A stretch of DNA of 64,000 nucleotides from Rugalucina vietnamica (lineage: Eukaryota > Mollusca > Bivalvia > Lucinida > Lucinidae). Below are positions 22,401 to 32,871 of this stretch, in pieces. The notes below the pieces were generated by a model, which was not told where the DNA came from, did no database searches, and saw only the letters and a program-made list of their open reading frames with translations. The DNA lies in the NCBI GenBank assembly GCA_964017185.1, contig OZ024875.1:46145986-46209985 (forward strand). Direction: 5' to 3'. How positions within the stretch are numbered: position 1 is the stretch's first letter; each line of letters begins with the position of its first letter. The position numbers and the translations under genes were made by a program.

Positions 22401-24486
22401 GTTTTGAGCTGCCAGAACCAAATTTTGATTTTCATAGTCTATCATTTCTTTTACCGCCGTGTGCATGCAAGGTGGTTTTCTGTCTTGTATAAACCTGACG
22501 TAGCTTCTCACTAGACTACCAAACACTGCAATAAAGAACCATTTTTATTTAAAAACGTTAAGATATAAGGTCAAATACAAAATTCAAAGGTGAGACAATT
22601 ACAATGTGATCCCCATTGACCACTCTACCCACATTTATATCAGCATTGTAAAAATGTTTTGATTTTTCTAAGAAACATCGTTAGGAAACGCAAACTAAGC
22701 ATAAAGAAATATACTTAGCTCAGCTGAACCGAAGGTTTACAGATGAGCTTATAGTATACCCCATGCTCCAAGAGATAGATTGGCACGATATCCAGTGGGC
22801 ACATGGCGTCAGAATGACGTCGTCGCATCGACGTCGATCTGACGTCATTCTAATGTCATGTTCCTGCTGGGTAGTATTTGCACTTACTTCTGCCATTTAG
22901 CGTCTTTCCAGAAGTCATCCGTTTTGGCTTACATTTGTAGATATGTTCTGTGAAAGCTTTTACGTCATTTTCAAACTCCATATTCTTCGCCAATATTCCT
23001 TTGTCTAACTCGTTCGGAGATCGTGGAGGAGCAAACTTGAAGCATTTTCTGTTTTTGAAATACCTCCGAACGAGCTGTCTTGGCAGGTTGTATTCTCGAA
23101 TGGAATCGGAACTTCCACGCTTGAGAACCAATGCAGTTTCAAGATATTGATCTGGGGAAATTGGTTTGTTGGTGTCATCTACAAGCTTAACATTGATGTC
23201 TCGAATCACCATTATGAAGGACGGAAAAAACACATCGAAGTAAGAATCGTCTTCTGCGTCAGATTCCAATATGCTAAGTGAGGATTTTATTTCTTTCAGA
23301 AACGTTTGATCGTTAAGGAATATAGTCAATGAAACGATGCTTATCTTGTGTTGTAAAGCTTTCAACGTTCTTGTTTCGTATGATAATAAACTGTAAAAGT
23401 TTAGAAGATGTGGGTTGCAACAGGGGCGGAAAGGGGCGAAAAAAACTGCAAGATAAATATAGTTATGGATAAAATGTAAGCCTGGTCGTCGTTCGTGTTT
23501 CGCCAATGAGAAAGGCCATCTATATTTCTTGATTATTGGATTGTTTATTTGTGTCGTTGCGTTGTTTAATGGTAACATGCTTATGCATACTACAGGAATT
23601 CCTTTCATAAAATCACGAGAATTGTAATCACCTTTTTTATCAATTATAATCAATTATTATAATCACATTTAATAAATTGCAATAAATAAACACATGTAAG
23701 GATTTGAACGGTACTAAATGTCTGAAAAGGATATGTAAGCTTTTGGATTGCATCGGCGTCCAGAACAGCTTTGTGATTGTAAACCAGAGTACTTGCTAGG
23801 AGTGAAGCCAACAGAAAGTGCCAGCGATCCCTGAAGTATTAGATACGTAAATGTATTTAGAACAGCCAAATTTAAGAGCCTGGTGCACCTTTTGTATTAT
23901 TACAAGGAAACACATAACTATAGATTTAACGCTCAGTGCTTGAATGGGTTATATACATTCCAAGGGACAAAATGAAGAGTGCATAGATACTAGTAGCTCT
24001 CTAATGTCTGTACATATGCTGAAAGTGTGTTTTGTTATTGTTATTATTATTATTATTATTTTTATTATTATTAGTGATGTTCGGTGAACGCGAATCTAAA
24101 AAATCCAATCCAATCCAAACTAATCCATCCAATCCAATGTCAGATCTACGATTTTAGCCAAAAAGTATATTATTTTTGGTTAAATTGTGGCTTTCTAGGA
24201 ACGGTTTTCTAGATCCGCCGGCTTAGTATCTATTTATGAAAAAGGCAAAATCACATTGACACTATATATTCTCACTGACGACGTGTGCATTCATAAATCT
24301 CTGTAGTCTGTTGGGTATCGCGTTGAACTTCTGTACAAGCGACCCGAGTTCGAATCCCGCCAGTATATTTTTTCTTTATTGCCTTAGTTTCTTTTTTATG
24401 TCTTTTTTTTTAATATTTACTTATGCCTATATTGTTTATAGAGTTTGAACCCCATCCGCATATTCTGTGATGTACTTTTAATTCAT

Positions 24487-24517
<31 letters not shown>

Positions 24518-24598
24518 TTTGTTTATTTATTTATTTATTTAGCTAGCTAGCTGGCTGGCTAGCTATTTATTTATTTATTCATTTATTTATTTATTTGT

Positions 24599-24637
<39 letters not shown>

Positions 24638-27600
24638 TTCCATTTACCATGGCGGAAAACTGTTTATCTCTGTATTTAGTGCTAATATCTACTGTCACAT
24701 CATATCAGCGTATGAAACAAAACGAATGCTAGTCTAACATATGGTCCTCAATTTTCAAAGATTGACATGATATTTTAGAATCTTTTGGACCAATCGGCAA
24801 AATTCAGTTTTCAGTGACAAGGAATTTTCCGTGTTGGGAAAATGTAAGTTCCAAAAGATTTCAGAAAAACTGAATCAGTAAATAATTTCAGAAACTTGTG
24901 CAGAAATTAGAAGAACTTTTTCTCCATACCTAACACAAATATGAATGCAATAGCATGTAGATAAGACAGGAAAAAGCTGAATTTTCGTTGGCGTTATTAA
25001 TCCGTTTGGAGTATAGCAAATGTATAAGTCTTCAAAGAAGATCAATTGGATTTTGCACGCAGTTGTGCTGCAGCTTGACATCAGGAACAATGGCTTGAGG
25101 AGAAGACTGGCCTTAAGGATTAGGGTGCGTCCGTGATTGTCGAAAGATCTTAGATTTCAGTCTGTTGACAACAGGCAAACAATGAGGAAACGTATACCCC
25201 ATTCCACATGGCGATACCATTGCGATTCCAAATTTTTGCATAACACGCCCCTTTTTATAGCGACGTTTTTACTGTGATGTTGCTACGCTTTCTCTGCGTT
25301 ACACACGCTGCGGCTAAGATACCGCTACGTTCACGGAAACCTTACTGCTCTTTTAATATGCTTCCACTATGCTTCGAATCAACAGCGTTCTCTCTATGTA
25401 AATCCGGAGCTGGGTCAAAACTTTAGAATTGGGATGTCCTTCATGGCGCTTCCAATACGGTTCTACTACGCTGTTACTACATTCAAAGCGATTCGACTAC
25501 GCCGCAGACACTCTCTCTACGTTACACTACATTTTATGCGCATATTTGGAAGCGTAGTGGAAACGGCGTCCAGTGGAATTGGGATATTAGCTGCTAAATC
25601 TACTGTCACACATTTCCTGATTATCGCAGTACTAAACAAAAAGTATTTACGTAGTTAAAACGCCAAGACCTGTGGTATATTATATTATCGTCGATGATGT
25701 AAGTAGTTCAATTATATACCCACAAAAATACTGCTGGATACTACCCGCCCGTTTCCGACACAAACATACAGAATTCCGTATCACGCTACTGGCGTTTTCT
25801 GATTCCGTATCACCAGCCCAGCACAGGAAGTCGGAATCTAGATTTATATAAGAAACTCCGAAATATTATGTTTTGCAGTACAACACTTAACACTTTCGAA
25901 CTTGAACGAGTTGCGCTTGCATCAATTAAATACGGTATGCAAGCAAACGCCATTTTCTCTCGTGACGTAGCTGTTAACACTATGTTACGTCATCATAATT
26001 TTGGCGAGACTGTATTTGCTGAAACGTCGTAACGTCGCAAATCTACCTTTTTTATGACAACTGTATTTATTTTTTCTAGGTATATAATAAAAACATAATA
26101 ATTTGGTACCTTGATCTGATTTGATCGGATCAAGTCTTATGGCTGCGCCAGGAACTATCGGACCACACTCGACTTCAAAATGTAACAACAAAATTTATGA
26201 CAAAGTGGGTCTAGTGTCTACCAGTAAAAAACTTTAAGCCCTCCAGTATATACTTTACTGACCGTTCCAAGGCGGTTCTGCTGTGATTTTTTTACGTTTA
26301 ATGTTTGGTCTATCAGCTTCTTTTGTATACGCTTATTCTTGTTTTGGTTGAAGCAGGCCAGATGGCTACCTTCATGGGAAAGAGCTAGTCATCTTGCTCT
26401 TCATGTGCATTGTCACATTTAGGGCTTTGAATCAAACCTGTGTGATATTTTGTTGTCTTTATTGAATCAATACAGAGTAAGGTCGAGGTTCTTGACCTTT
26501 TAAATCGGTTTAAGACCTGAATATTTTTCTGATAATTCAAAGGCTTTTCTGCTGTGATTCTTTACGTTGAATGTTTGGTTTAGTTTTGGCTTTTCTGCTG
26601 TGCATATACGCCATTTTAATTGTCATTTCATGCTTGGTTTGCTTGTTTCGTTAATTTAATTGCCTTTCTTTCCGTACTTTGTTTTTTGTTTCAGTGTTAC
26701 ATTTTAAGTAAAGTGGCTATTCCCACGCTATTACAGTCCCCGTTTGGGTTCAAATGACAGGTGCCCAAGTTGCATCACTGGACGGCTTCTTTCACCCAAC
26801 TAAAGTGGTACCTTCTGTACCAATTATTACAGAAACATGAGTAACTGGTTCCATTTAAATCTAAAATCCATGCCCGTATGAACAGAATCAATTCGAATAT
26901 GAACGCTACACAGGGTAAGCAAATTTGTACCCAGGTCCAGATTTGCTTCTTAGAAGCATTTGCTTCTTAGAAGCCTCCGTGGCCTAGTGGTTAAGCTACT
27001 GGCCTTGTAAACCAGGGGTCGTGAGTTCGATCCCGGGCTTCTCCAGTCTTTCGGATGAGACTATAAACCGAGGTCCTGTCTCCATATGACCTTAGCTGTT
27101 CGAAACCCCAAATCAACCAACAGATTTGCTTCTGGGGTGCGCATTTCAACCTCTGTGCAATTTGTGGATGATAACATAGCTTTTTATTATAAACTAAGTC
27201 ATAAAATAGAGAGAATCATTTATCCAAATTATATATTTGAAAAAAGTTATATTTTCACGATTGAAAAATAGAAAGAAGTTATATTTTTCAATATTGAAAA
27301 TAAAACTTTTTACATTACCTCGGCATTTTCCATTTACCTACTACTCATCACTTCAGAATGTCAAGCGCCAATAATTTTCTTATTTGCGGACGAAAACATA
27401 AAATGTGGGTATTCATTTTCTTTTATCGATTCATTTCATAAAAAAGGCGGGCGGGTCTTGAACTAGAATCGCTTGCACAGAAGCAATAGGCTAGGGAAAC
27501 CTCTAATTCTGCCGGTATATGAAAATGATACTTAAATAAAACTTAAAGAAATTGATGTTTTGGGCTTTTCTTTAAATAATGGAGGATCCCTAGTATCAAT

Positions 27601-30600
27601 TTTACTGGTTGTCAGCACAACACACTCAAATTTAACAAATACGGGCCCAAATCGTATCGGATTGGATTGGATTTTTTAGATTCGCGTTCACCGAACATCA
27701 CTTTTAAGTAACAGAACGTAATGATTTTGATTTTGTCACATAATTATATTGCACCAACAATTGAATGAGTGAATGGCATTGAACTAAATTTGATAAATTT
27801 AAACTTCACATTTAAACGATGAGGTCTTATTCGGCAAATAGGTTACTGTATGGGCGGCACCTAATGAAAAGCTACAAGTAGGCAAAGATCAGGAAAAGGC
27901 GCAATCAGAAAGAGATTCCCACTCCAAAAACCGAGGTGGGAAAAAAAACAAACTAACAATCAGGCACTTATACCATGAAACATATCATAAGCCGAATGAG
28001 CAGCTATTTTCCCAATAGGTGGCCACTCAGTTACCTTAACTTAATAAAAAAAAATATGAAAACATACATAAGGCGCCAACAGCACAAACATTTTTTTTTT
28101 AAACACCAAGACATAAAACAAAAAAAGAACCACCACAGAATACTTCATTAGACCTGTATTACTTTTGACGTAGGTAAAAGCTAAATGTAAAACGTTAAAG
28201 ATTCAACTCACACGTTTTCCATTAGAAAATAAGTATGAAATAAGAACTTGCCTAATTCACTGGATTGGACAGCATACATGTAGCTGATTTCTAACTGACT
28301 GAGCTCGCATTCTCTATAATCTCCCCACTTGAACAGATGGATTAGCCGACCACGCCCAGATATGAATATTAAAGTTGCCGACTATACAGTAAAGTATTTG
28401 CCAAATAATACGTCGAAATCGGCTCCAAATAACAACAAAGGAAGGCACAATAGAAATATTCTTCCAAATGAGTCGGTTGTGATAAAATAAAACTACCTCT
28501 TGTACGGCACCAAGTCCCTCCGTATCTAGCAAAACGAGAACCTGGGACTCCTGGGTTGGATGTTGCAAACACATTATCCATACACCCATTGTCTTCGCAT
28601 TTGATGTATGACCAATGCCAAACGCTGCAAAATAATTGACAAACTGATACAATTTACATGCAACACAATTATTTGTCGTAAACCGATCATCATCTGCCGT
28701 TAAAGATTATTATATATGAAAATATAAACATTTATTCTTTTTCGCTGTCATAACATTATGAAGATAATCTGCGATAATCAGTTGTAAGAGGATACCACAG
28801 ATATGATGGTAAGGATTTAAGGTAAGACATGTAGCTTGTAGGATGGTCATGCACCGGCGTCCGTCCGTCGTCCGTCAACAATTTCAAGAAACCGCTTGGC
28901 CAATCAAAGCCAAACTTCATTTGGAGCATCCTTAGGAAGGTGGAACGAAAGTTTGTATAAAAGGTTCAGATCACATGACCAAGATGGCCGCCATGGCTAT
29001 AAATAGCAAAAAAAAAACCTCTGCGTCGTCAAATTTTGATTGTCTATGTCCCATAAAAAGGACATCGGACTTATACGAGTTAAAGTGTAGCAATTACTGT
29101 TTGGTCATTCCCCTCCTTGTTTCTCTATAAGGCGTAAAATAAAAATAATCTTGTTTCCACTAACATGCCGAAGACGGGGAAGAGTCGGTAGATCGGGAAA
29201 TCTTTTTATTTTCGTGTATTTTTTTCTTTCTTGAAAATGGGTAAAAAAGGTAGAAACGCGCTAAAACTAATCATAAGTACTCGAAACAAACATGCGATGC
29301 AGTTTAAAACCAATAGGGAGCTTAAGAAAGTGAGTTGAACTAATATTGTTGAAATTATAGCAGTTTAGCTCACCTGAGCCGAAGGCTCACAAGGTGGGCT
29401 TATAGGATGGTCATGCTCCGGCGTCCGGCGTCTTCCGTCCACAATTTCAAAGATCTCTAAAACCGAGCGGCCACTCAAAGCCAATTTTATATGAAGCTAC
29501 TATAGGATGGGGGAAACAATGTGTATAAAAATAATCCAGGTCACATGACCAAGATGGCCGCCATGCCCATATATGGTAAAAAACCTTCAAAAATCTTCTT
29601 TTCCGGAACTGGTTGGCCGATTTCAACGAAACTTGGCATGACGCATGATTCTGAAAAAAGGTCCCCAGGAGCTAATAGCCCCCACCCCGGGGCAGTATAT
29701 ATTGTTGCAATTATAGCAGTTAAGCTCACCTGAGCCGAAGGCTCACAAGGTGGGCTTATAGGATCGTCATGCTCCGGCGTCCGGCGTCTTCCGTCTACAA
29801 TTTCAAAGATCTCTAAAACCGCTCGTTCCACTCAAAGCCAATTTTTATATTAAGCTACTATAGGATGGGGGAACCAATGTGTATGAAAAATAATCCAGGT
29901 CACATGACCAAGATGGCCGCCATGCCCATATATGGTAAAAACCCTTCAAAAATCTTCTTTTCCGGAACTGGTTGGCCGATTTCAACGAAACTTGGCATGA
30001 CGCATGATTCTGAAAAAAGGTCCCCAGGAGCGCATATGCCCCCACCCAGGGGCAGTATACATGTAAAACCACCTGGCCAATCAAAGCCAAATTTTATGTG
30101 AAGCATCTATAGGATAGTGTTACTAATGTGTATATAAATAATCCAGGTCACGTGACCAAGATGGCCGCCATGCCCAAATATGGTAAAAACCCTTCAAATA
30201 TCTTCTCCGGAAACGGTGGACCGATTTCAAAGAAACTTGGCATGAGGCATCAATGGCTAAAGTACTACAATGTATATATAAATCATGAACCTGTGGTGAC
30301 CTTGACCTATTTTACGACAATGTCAACATAGGTCGCCTATGCCTTTGAACGGATAAAACTGTTAAAATGTCATTTGAAGGGAAAGACTTGCAGGAAATTG
30401 GCAAATGTACAGGATATTGTTTATTATGAAGAAAAAATGGCCCCAGGGCTTCATCTGTCCGTTTACTGGGGCTATTTTCCATAATATTCAAACATGTTTA
30501 TTGGTATATACAACATATCTCAGGTGAGCGTTTACAGGACCATTGGTCCTCTGGTTAATCATTGTCTGCTTACCACTTAAAATGTTGTGGGTCGTCGGCA

Positions 30601-31152
30601 TGAAAATATTTTTATCTTATTTTTAATTTTGGCAATAAAAACTGCAGGGTCGGCGCAAAATCTCAGAGTCGGTCGGGCCAGTGGAAACACAGCTCTTATA
30701 CTTTTTCTATGCTGTACTCTACGGTAAACACGTGATGTTGAGGAGGAACTGCCAGCTATCACATCAACTTATTTTTGGACAGAGCGAGCTTACCAGTAGT
30801 TACAACACAATTTCTGTTGCCATAAACTGTCGACTTCCCATCTTAGAATAACAAATAAACGTTCATAGTAACAAATCGTCAAGAACGAAATATGATTGAT
30901 TGCTCCGAATAAAAAAATGTTAAGGAACGTAACAGTCACAAATCATTACCGTCGTTTACTCCAGCAAGTCTGTTGAGTAGAAGCGACTTTCCCGTTCTAT
31001 AGAGGCCAACCACAGCAACAACATTAACGTCATGGTCCACTTTCTGAAGTTCTGCTATCACTTCATCATTGAAACGTATGGACTTTGTTTCGTCCGCAAA
31101 GATGAGTTGCATAGGTTCTTTAAAAATGTTCAAGTCCTCGTACTTTTTAAAC
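15951..31152 (-). CDS. guanylate-binding protein (GBP)-like large GTPase, multi-exon gene
   Basis: Spliced model from exon 1 (30950-31152) through 28497-28624, about 23737-23829, 22888-23344, 22245-22525, 20638-20853 and 16864-16948 to 15951-16489, roughly 670 residues; vertebrate GBPs are about 590. Seen: P-loop GLYRTGKS, switch-I-like GHTSNAKT, G3 motif LLDTEGL, G4-like VIRD (the family has T-L/V-R-D), then helical-domain segments that align block by block with vertebrate GBPs, and a C-terminal CaaX box CKIL. Family knowledge: GBPs are dynamin-superfamily GTPases that hydrolyse GTP, oligomerise, bind membranes through a prenyl anchor and act in cell-autonomous immunity; the mollusc role is inferred. 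The P-loop exon may not hold the start: an in-frame stop sits just upstream of its acceptor, so a further 5' exon is likely, or translation begins at the internal ATG at 31112. Junctions around segment 3 do not fit. The first AATAAA I see downstream of the stop is at 15614-15619 (minus). Assignment is firm; intactness is open. Confidence 0.82.
16864..16948 (-). CDS. GBP-like exon 7: short helical exon
   Basis: 85 bp, 28 codons plus one base. Acceptor CGTTTTCTTCTTTAAG|AAA, phase 0, donor AAAG|GTATCA, phase 1. Encodes KRQVLQSYLDGKEEEEHN and ends VQEAQK, aligning with the vertebrate A-E-E-I-L-Q-T-Y-L-K-S-K-E block. It is too short to stand out as an ORF; I found it because the phases of exons 6 and 8 required a 0-to-1 exon here. 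Separated from exon 6 by the intron carrying the 2.4-kb ERE-rich element. Confidence 0.7.
17560..18300 (+). repeat. tandem array of ~180-bp units
   Basis: Four diverging units, each with AAAGTTTTCTAGAAGTCCAT, CATACTTGGACCATAG, ACCCTGTAGGGTTAGC, TTTCATTCCATGGCATC, CCCCTGGGTCC and GGGGTGGGGCTAGAGGT. Unit anchors fall at about 17629, 17808, 17988 and 18160. It forms the first core of the Helitron-like element around it. No open frame persists. Confidence 0.85.
18340..19850 (+). repeat. tandem array of ~128-bp units carrying palindromic AGGTCAnnnTGACCT
   Basis: About eleven units share a core reading TTCACGGTTCAGTGATTTTG, then GACCTTTGACCC, then the palindrome. Perfect AGGTCAnnnTGACCT occurs at 18534, 18662, 18790, 18918, 19047, 19175, 19309, 19565 and 19693 (starts), with one outer mismatch at 19437. 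Spacing is 128-129 bp except near 19309. Each unit also has GGGTCAAAGGTCT on the minus strand, a DR1-like arrangement. Two unit subtypes alternate. Lies in the last intron between exons 6 and 7 of the GBP-like gene. Confidence 0.9.
19968..20500 (-). repeat. repeat A, right part (split by the Helitron-like element and a SINE)
   Basis: TTGGTGCTTGAATTTTTGTG continues the wording that stops at 17536. A partial duplication of the TTAGTTAAG..GTAACTGGGTGGCC block occurs (20003 and 20160), then the SINE, then CCCACCTCTGTTTGGGAGC and TTTTCCTGATCAGTGCC. Confidence 0.7.
20238..20387 (-). mobile_element. tRNA-derived SINE, nested in repeat A
   Basis: Minus strand reads GCCGCGGTGGTGTAATGGAC (A-box-like), AGCGTATTTGCTTAGCAA and GCGGGTTCGAAACCCGG (B-box-like), then a ~75-bp body ending near AGTAATTACTTA-type sequence. 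The acceptor stem does not pair, so it is not a functional tRNA. It interrupts the repeat-A wording between TATGTTTT and TATAAGTAC. Confidence 0.75.
20638..20853 (-). CDS. GBP-like exon 6: helical domain, middle
   Basis: 216 bp, exactly 72 codons. Acceptor CTTTTTACTCACAG|GAA has a clear pyrimidine tract. Encodes EAFEQVLDRLLKSITKDSER, then a segment ending with HVSGYDEYIRDIEWIIKQY, which aligns with the GBP stretch around G-G-Y and the following helix. Donor AAG|GTAATA leaves phase 0. The open frame runs on past the donor to a TAA, but the next exon fits the donor. Confidence 0.8.
21080..21430 (+). repeat. dispersed repeat A copy
   Basis: Same word order as the copy at 1130, with substitutions (GGCAACGATCAGGAAAAAGG, CCGAGGTGGGAAAAACAAAT, CCCTCAACTTCTGCAATGG). 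Lies in the intron between exons 5 and 6 of the GBP-like gene. Confidence 0.85.
22245..22525 (-). CDS. GBP-like exon 5: start of helical domain
   Basis: 281 bp. Acceptor TTATTGCAG|TG joins exon 4 in phase 1, giving a methionine codon across the junction. Encodes SLVRSYVRFIQDRKPPCMH and NVYKAEMQRLMGDVLPDTET, matching the GBP helical-domain opening with its conserved P-C-M-E/H. Donor ATG|GTATGT leaves phase 0. Codon phases and alignment agree at both ends, so this exon looks intact. Confidence 0.85.
22712..22800 (-). mobile_element. Helitron-like end fragment
   Basis: Reads TTAGCTCAGCTGAACCGAAG and then TTATAGTATACCCCATGCTC, a diverged copy of the left end seen at 57954. The rest of the element is missing. 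It lies in the intron between exons 4 and 5 of the GBP-like gene. Confidence 0.55.
22888..23344 (-). CDS. GBP-like exon 4: G4 region to end of GTPase domain
   Basis: About 152 codons. Contains SYFDVFFPSFIMVIRDINVK, the GBP FPDFVWTLRDF block in which R and D read the guanine, then PISPDQYLETALVLKRG, NLPRQLVRRYFKNRKCFKF and a C-terminal KPKRMTSGKTLNGR, each matching the vertebrate order. Donor A|GTAAGT at 22882-22887 is consensus and leaves phase 1. The 5' limit is less certain: acceptor ACACAAG at 23345-23347 fits the alignment in phase 0, while CTTTTACAG at 23391-23393 is a stronger splice signal that would add about 15 residues in phase 2. Confidence 0.85.
23737..23829 (-). CDS. GBP-like segment 3: middle of G domain (boundaries unresolved)
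   Basis: On the minus strand one frame reads DRWHFLLASLLASTLVYN and goes on to ADAIQKL, aligning with the GBP block containing W-I-F-A-L and S-S-T-F-V-Y-N. The expected preceding G-D-N residues are absent. The only acceptor (TACTTCAG|G) would put the segment in phase 2, whereas exon 2 ends in phase 0. After KL the sequence is ACATAT, with no GT donor where the alignment wants one. So this is either a diverged exon next to an unseen micro-exon, or a damaged one. Confidence 0.55.
24480..24642 (+). repeat. (TTTA)n microsatellite
   Basis: About 160 bp of TTTATTTA with a short CTAGCTAGCTGGCTGGCTAG interruption near 24541-24562. Other simple repeats: (ATT)n at 2041-2080 and 24036-24073, (ATA)n at 50885-50932, an A run at 63384-63410. 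Confidence 0.95.
25197..25586. mobile_element. CG-word foldback element 1
   Basis: Bounded by CCCATTCCACATGGCGATAC and GGCGTCCAGTGGAATTGGGA, imperfect inverted ends. The interior repeats short degenerate words (CTACGCT, CTGCGTTACAC, GCTTCCA) with no fixed period. No open frame or family recognised. Lies within the 24073-27702 element. Confidence 0.5.
26230..26460 (+). repeat. dispersed repeat B copy
   Basis: TAAGCCCTCCAGTATATACT, GACCGTTCCAAGGCGGTTCT, TTTGTATACGCTTATTCTTG and CCAGATGGCTACCTTCATGG. Lies inside the 24073-27702 element. Confidence 0.75.
26972..27105 (+). mobile_element. tRNA-Thr(UGU)-derived SINE
   Basis: GCCTCCGTGGCCTAGTGGTT (A box), CTGGCCTTGTAAACCAG with anticodon loop CTTGTAA, and GTGAGTTCGATCCCGGGC (B box) resemble a threonine tRNA. 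The body CTTTCGGATGAGACTATAAA and CCGAGGTCCTGTCTC is a SINE core module seen in many invertebrates. Acceptor pairing is lost, so a SINE rather than a gene. Confidence 0.8.
27866..28142 (+). repeat. dispersed repeat A copy (3' part missing)
   Basis: Runs from TACAAGTAGGCAAAGATCAG to AGAACCACCACAGAATACTT, then stops; the terminal ~80 bp of the family are absent. In intron 2 of the GBP-like gene. Confidence 0.85.
28497..28624 (-). CDS. GBP-like exon 2: switch I and DTEGL
   Basis: 128 bp. Acceptor TTTTGCAG|CG joins phase 1 with exon 1. It encodes FGIGHTSNAKTMGVW, matching the GBP switch-I block with its threonine, and VLVLLDTEGLGAVQE, the G3 motif. Donor GAG|GTAGTT leaves phase 0. Length and boundaries resemble the corresponding vertebrate GBP exon. 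An intron of about 2.3 kb containing a Helitron-like element separates it from exon 1. Confidence 0.85.
29365..30556 (-). mobile_element. Helitron-like non-autonomous element, copy 2 (duplicated end)
   Basis: Left end TTAGCTCACCTGAGCCGAAGGC contains hairpin GAGCC-GAA-GGCTC; right end reads GGACCATTGGTCCTCTGGTT. The left-end module occurs twice (29365 and about 29720), and the internal module with CATGACCAAGATGGCCGCCA recurs at about 29540, 29900 and 30140. A related truncated module lies at 28835-29015. Located in intron 1 of the GBP-like gene. Confidence 0.75.
30950..31152 (-). CDS. GBP-like exon 1: P-loop
   Basis: Encodes about 67 residues with FKEPMQLIFADE near the start and VVAVVGLYRTGKS followed by LLLNRLAG, the GBP G1 region (GxxxxGKS). 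Acceptor TGACGCAG lies behind a pyrimidine-rich stretch; the reading frame meets TGA just before it, which fixes the exon's 5' limit. Donor GACG|GTAATG leaves phase 1. The ATG at 31110-31112 aligns close to the start of vertebrate GBPs and is a possible translation start if no upstream coding exon exists. Confidence 0.82.
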
Positions 31153-32871
31153 CTGCGTCAAAAGTAATAATTGTTGAATCTCCTGGAGTTGCGCAACACA
31201 TGGACTTGCGCATGTCATAATTTCGTGTCTCAGAACTAATACGTGAAAGTTTACAATCGTTTGTTAGTAACATTTTATCAATAAAATTCATCATATAAAC
31301 TAAAGATGTAAAATATCATTGATTGAACATCTATGAACAGAACAGACTTTGAAACTTTAAGTACATGTAAAACTTAAATAAAACATACATGTCAGCCATT
31401 TCGTTTACCTAGTGCATTGCATTGTCCTAATTATTTATTCATGGGACTGCTGTTATCCATACTTTTCTGGTCAATCAGTTAGATAACCAATTATCTGTTG
31501 AAACAATATTTCTTGAGGAAAGCCCTCTGCTGATGTCAAATGAATCAAGTGCGCAACTCCATGTGACCTTTGAAATCGGGGATAAACATGGGAGTATCTT
31601 TACTTATGTTGAAATTCAAAGAAATCGTTTCAATATTTTCATAATTTCTTTTGGTAATTTATGCATTAGACGGTCATGCAAAAAGAGGGTTGTTTATTTT
31701 CATTCAGACTGAGCTTCTGTTATCTAAGCGGTCAAACAATGCTTAGGTGCACAACTCCAGGGGACAGCATCGTATATAAACGCACATTGTTTAACCTTAT
31801 GTGTATTTTTATCAGTTGTACTGGAGCACCAAATCACGTATTCGTTTCATTTATCCCGAAATCCAATGACTGCATAAAACATGTAAAATGCAAAACAAGA
31901 GGTCCTTCTTTGTGCCGACGATTGTATTAATAAAATCATCCACGTCAGTACGAAACGAGATTTGTTTCTGCTCTAAAAACTGAAATTTTTTTTTTTTTTT
32001 TTTTTAAATCTATTTAATATGTTTGCTCAAAACAATAATTGTGTGTACAAGACAGAACCGCCCAATTTTACTATATATTGGGTTTAAGGGGTATTGTACC
32101 TTCGTGAAATGAAAATCAAGTCAGGTGAGACCCACGCCATAGATTTGCCATTCTAAATGTAAATGAATGTATTGGAACAGACCTTTTATTCGATTTTATC
32201 AGGATTAAACTGTGGCGTATGTCTATGCTGAAAAAGTTATAAGTTACACTGCCTACTTACTCCTTTTTCTTCGGTGATACTGGCGATCTGAAATATGAAA
32301 AAATTGATCATGACACTTTGTAGAGAGTGTGACCTATTTTGTCGTGATGCTGGAATACAGAGACTATGTTACATAGAAGCATTTATTCTATATGTATCAC
32401 GTGGGAGAAAAATATTAAAAAGAAAAAGGTTAACCCATGTATACCCCATTTTACTATCTAAAAGTGGGTTATAATCACGGCCATCAATCCAGTTCTTTCA
32501 TAGCAAAATGCAATGATGATAAGTTCATTTGCGGTACTTCCCACTATGCAGCTGCGGGGTTCGAAACGTGTAGGTGACTTCGTCTTCTCGTTTTATTACC
32601 AATTACAAAAATCGGAGAATGACATGATGTGGGTAATTTATTTAGCTTCTTTCATCTCCAGCAGATCTGCTAAAAACACAGCACGTGGTTTGGAATCACT
32701 TTTGAGGTGAGTGCAACACATGCGTTTTTAGGTTGTGTGCTAGATTTTCAACACAAACACAGCGAATAACTTCGTTTTCCAACTTATGCATTGCATCCGT
32801 TTTCTCCCGAAGATTTTGTTATAACTGAAGATATAGGTTTGTAATAATAAACTTTATTAATACATCTGCAG
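31153..32871. other. no assignable feature
   Basis: Region 5' of the GBP-like P-loop exon. It should contain the promoter or a further 5' exon, but I see no ORF with family similarity and cannot place either. A T run lies at 31989-32005. Confidence 0.4.

Larger units (their letters stand above)
24073..27702. mobile_element. 3.6-kb element with 44-bp perfect terminal inverted repeats
   Basis: Positions 24073-24116 (starting AGTGATGTTCGGTGAACGCG) are the exact reverse complement of 27659-27702. Inside each end, about 170-190 bp in, lies a tRNA-like stretch (24306-24362 on plus; about 27448-27492 on minus) with shared wording such as CTTCTGTACAAGCGA. The interior holds an (ATTT)n run, a CG-word foldback, a repeat-B copy and a SINE, and no transposase frame I can recognise. 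No clear target-site duplication. The end sequence is hAT-like in flavour, but that is a guess. Lies in intron 2 of the GBP-like gene. Confidence 0.8.

Noticed and set aside
24306-24362. Possible tRNA gene (GTA-like anticodon loop)
   Set aside because: Acceptor stem absent, anticodon stem weak, and a related stretch lies inverted at about 27448-27492; treated as part of the element's arms.
31676-31930. 84-codon plus frame upstream of the GBP-like gene
   Set aside because: No similarity to a GBP N-terminus, opposite strand, and no domain recognised.
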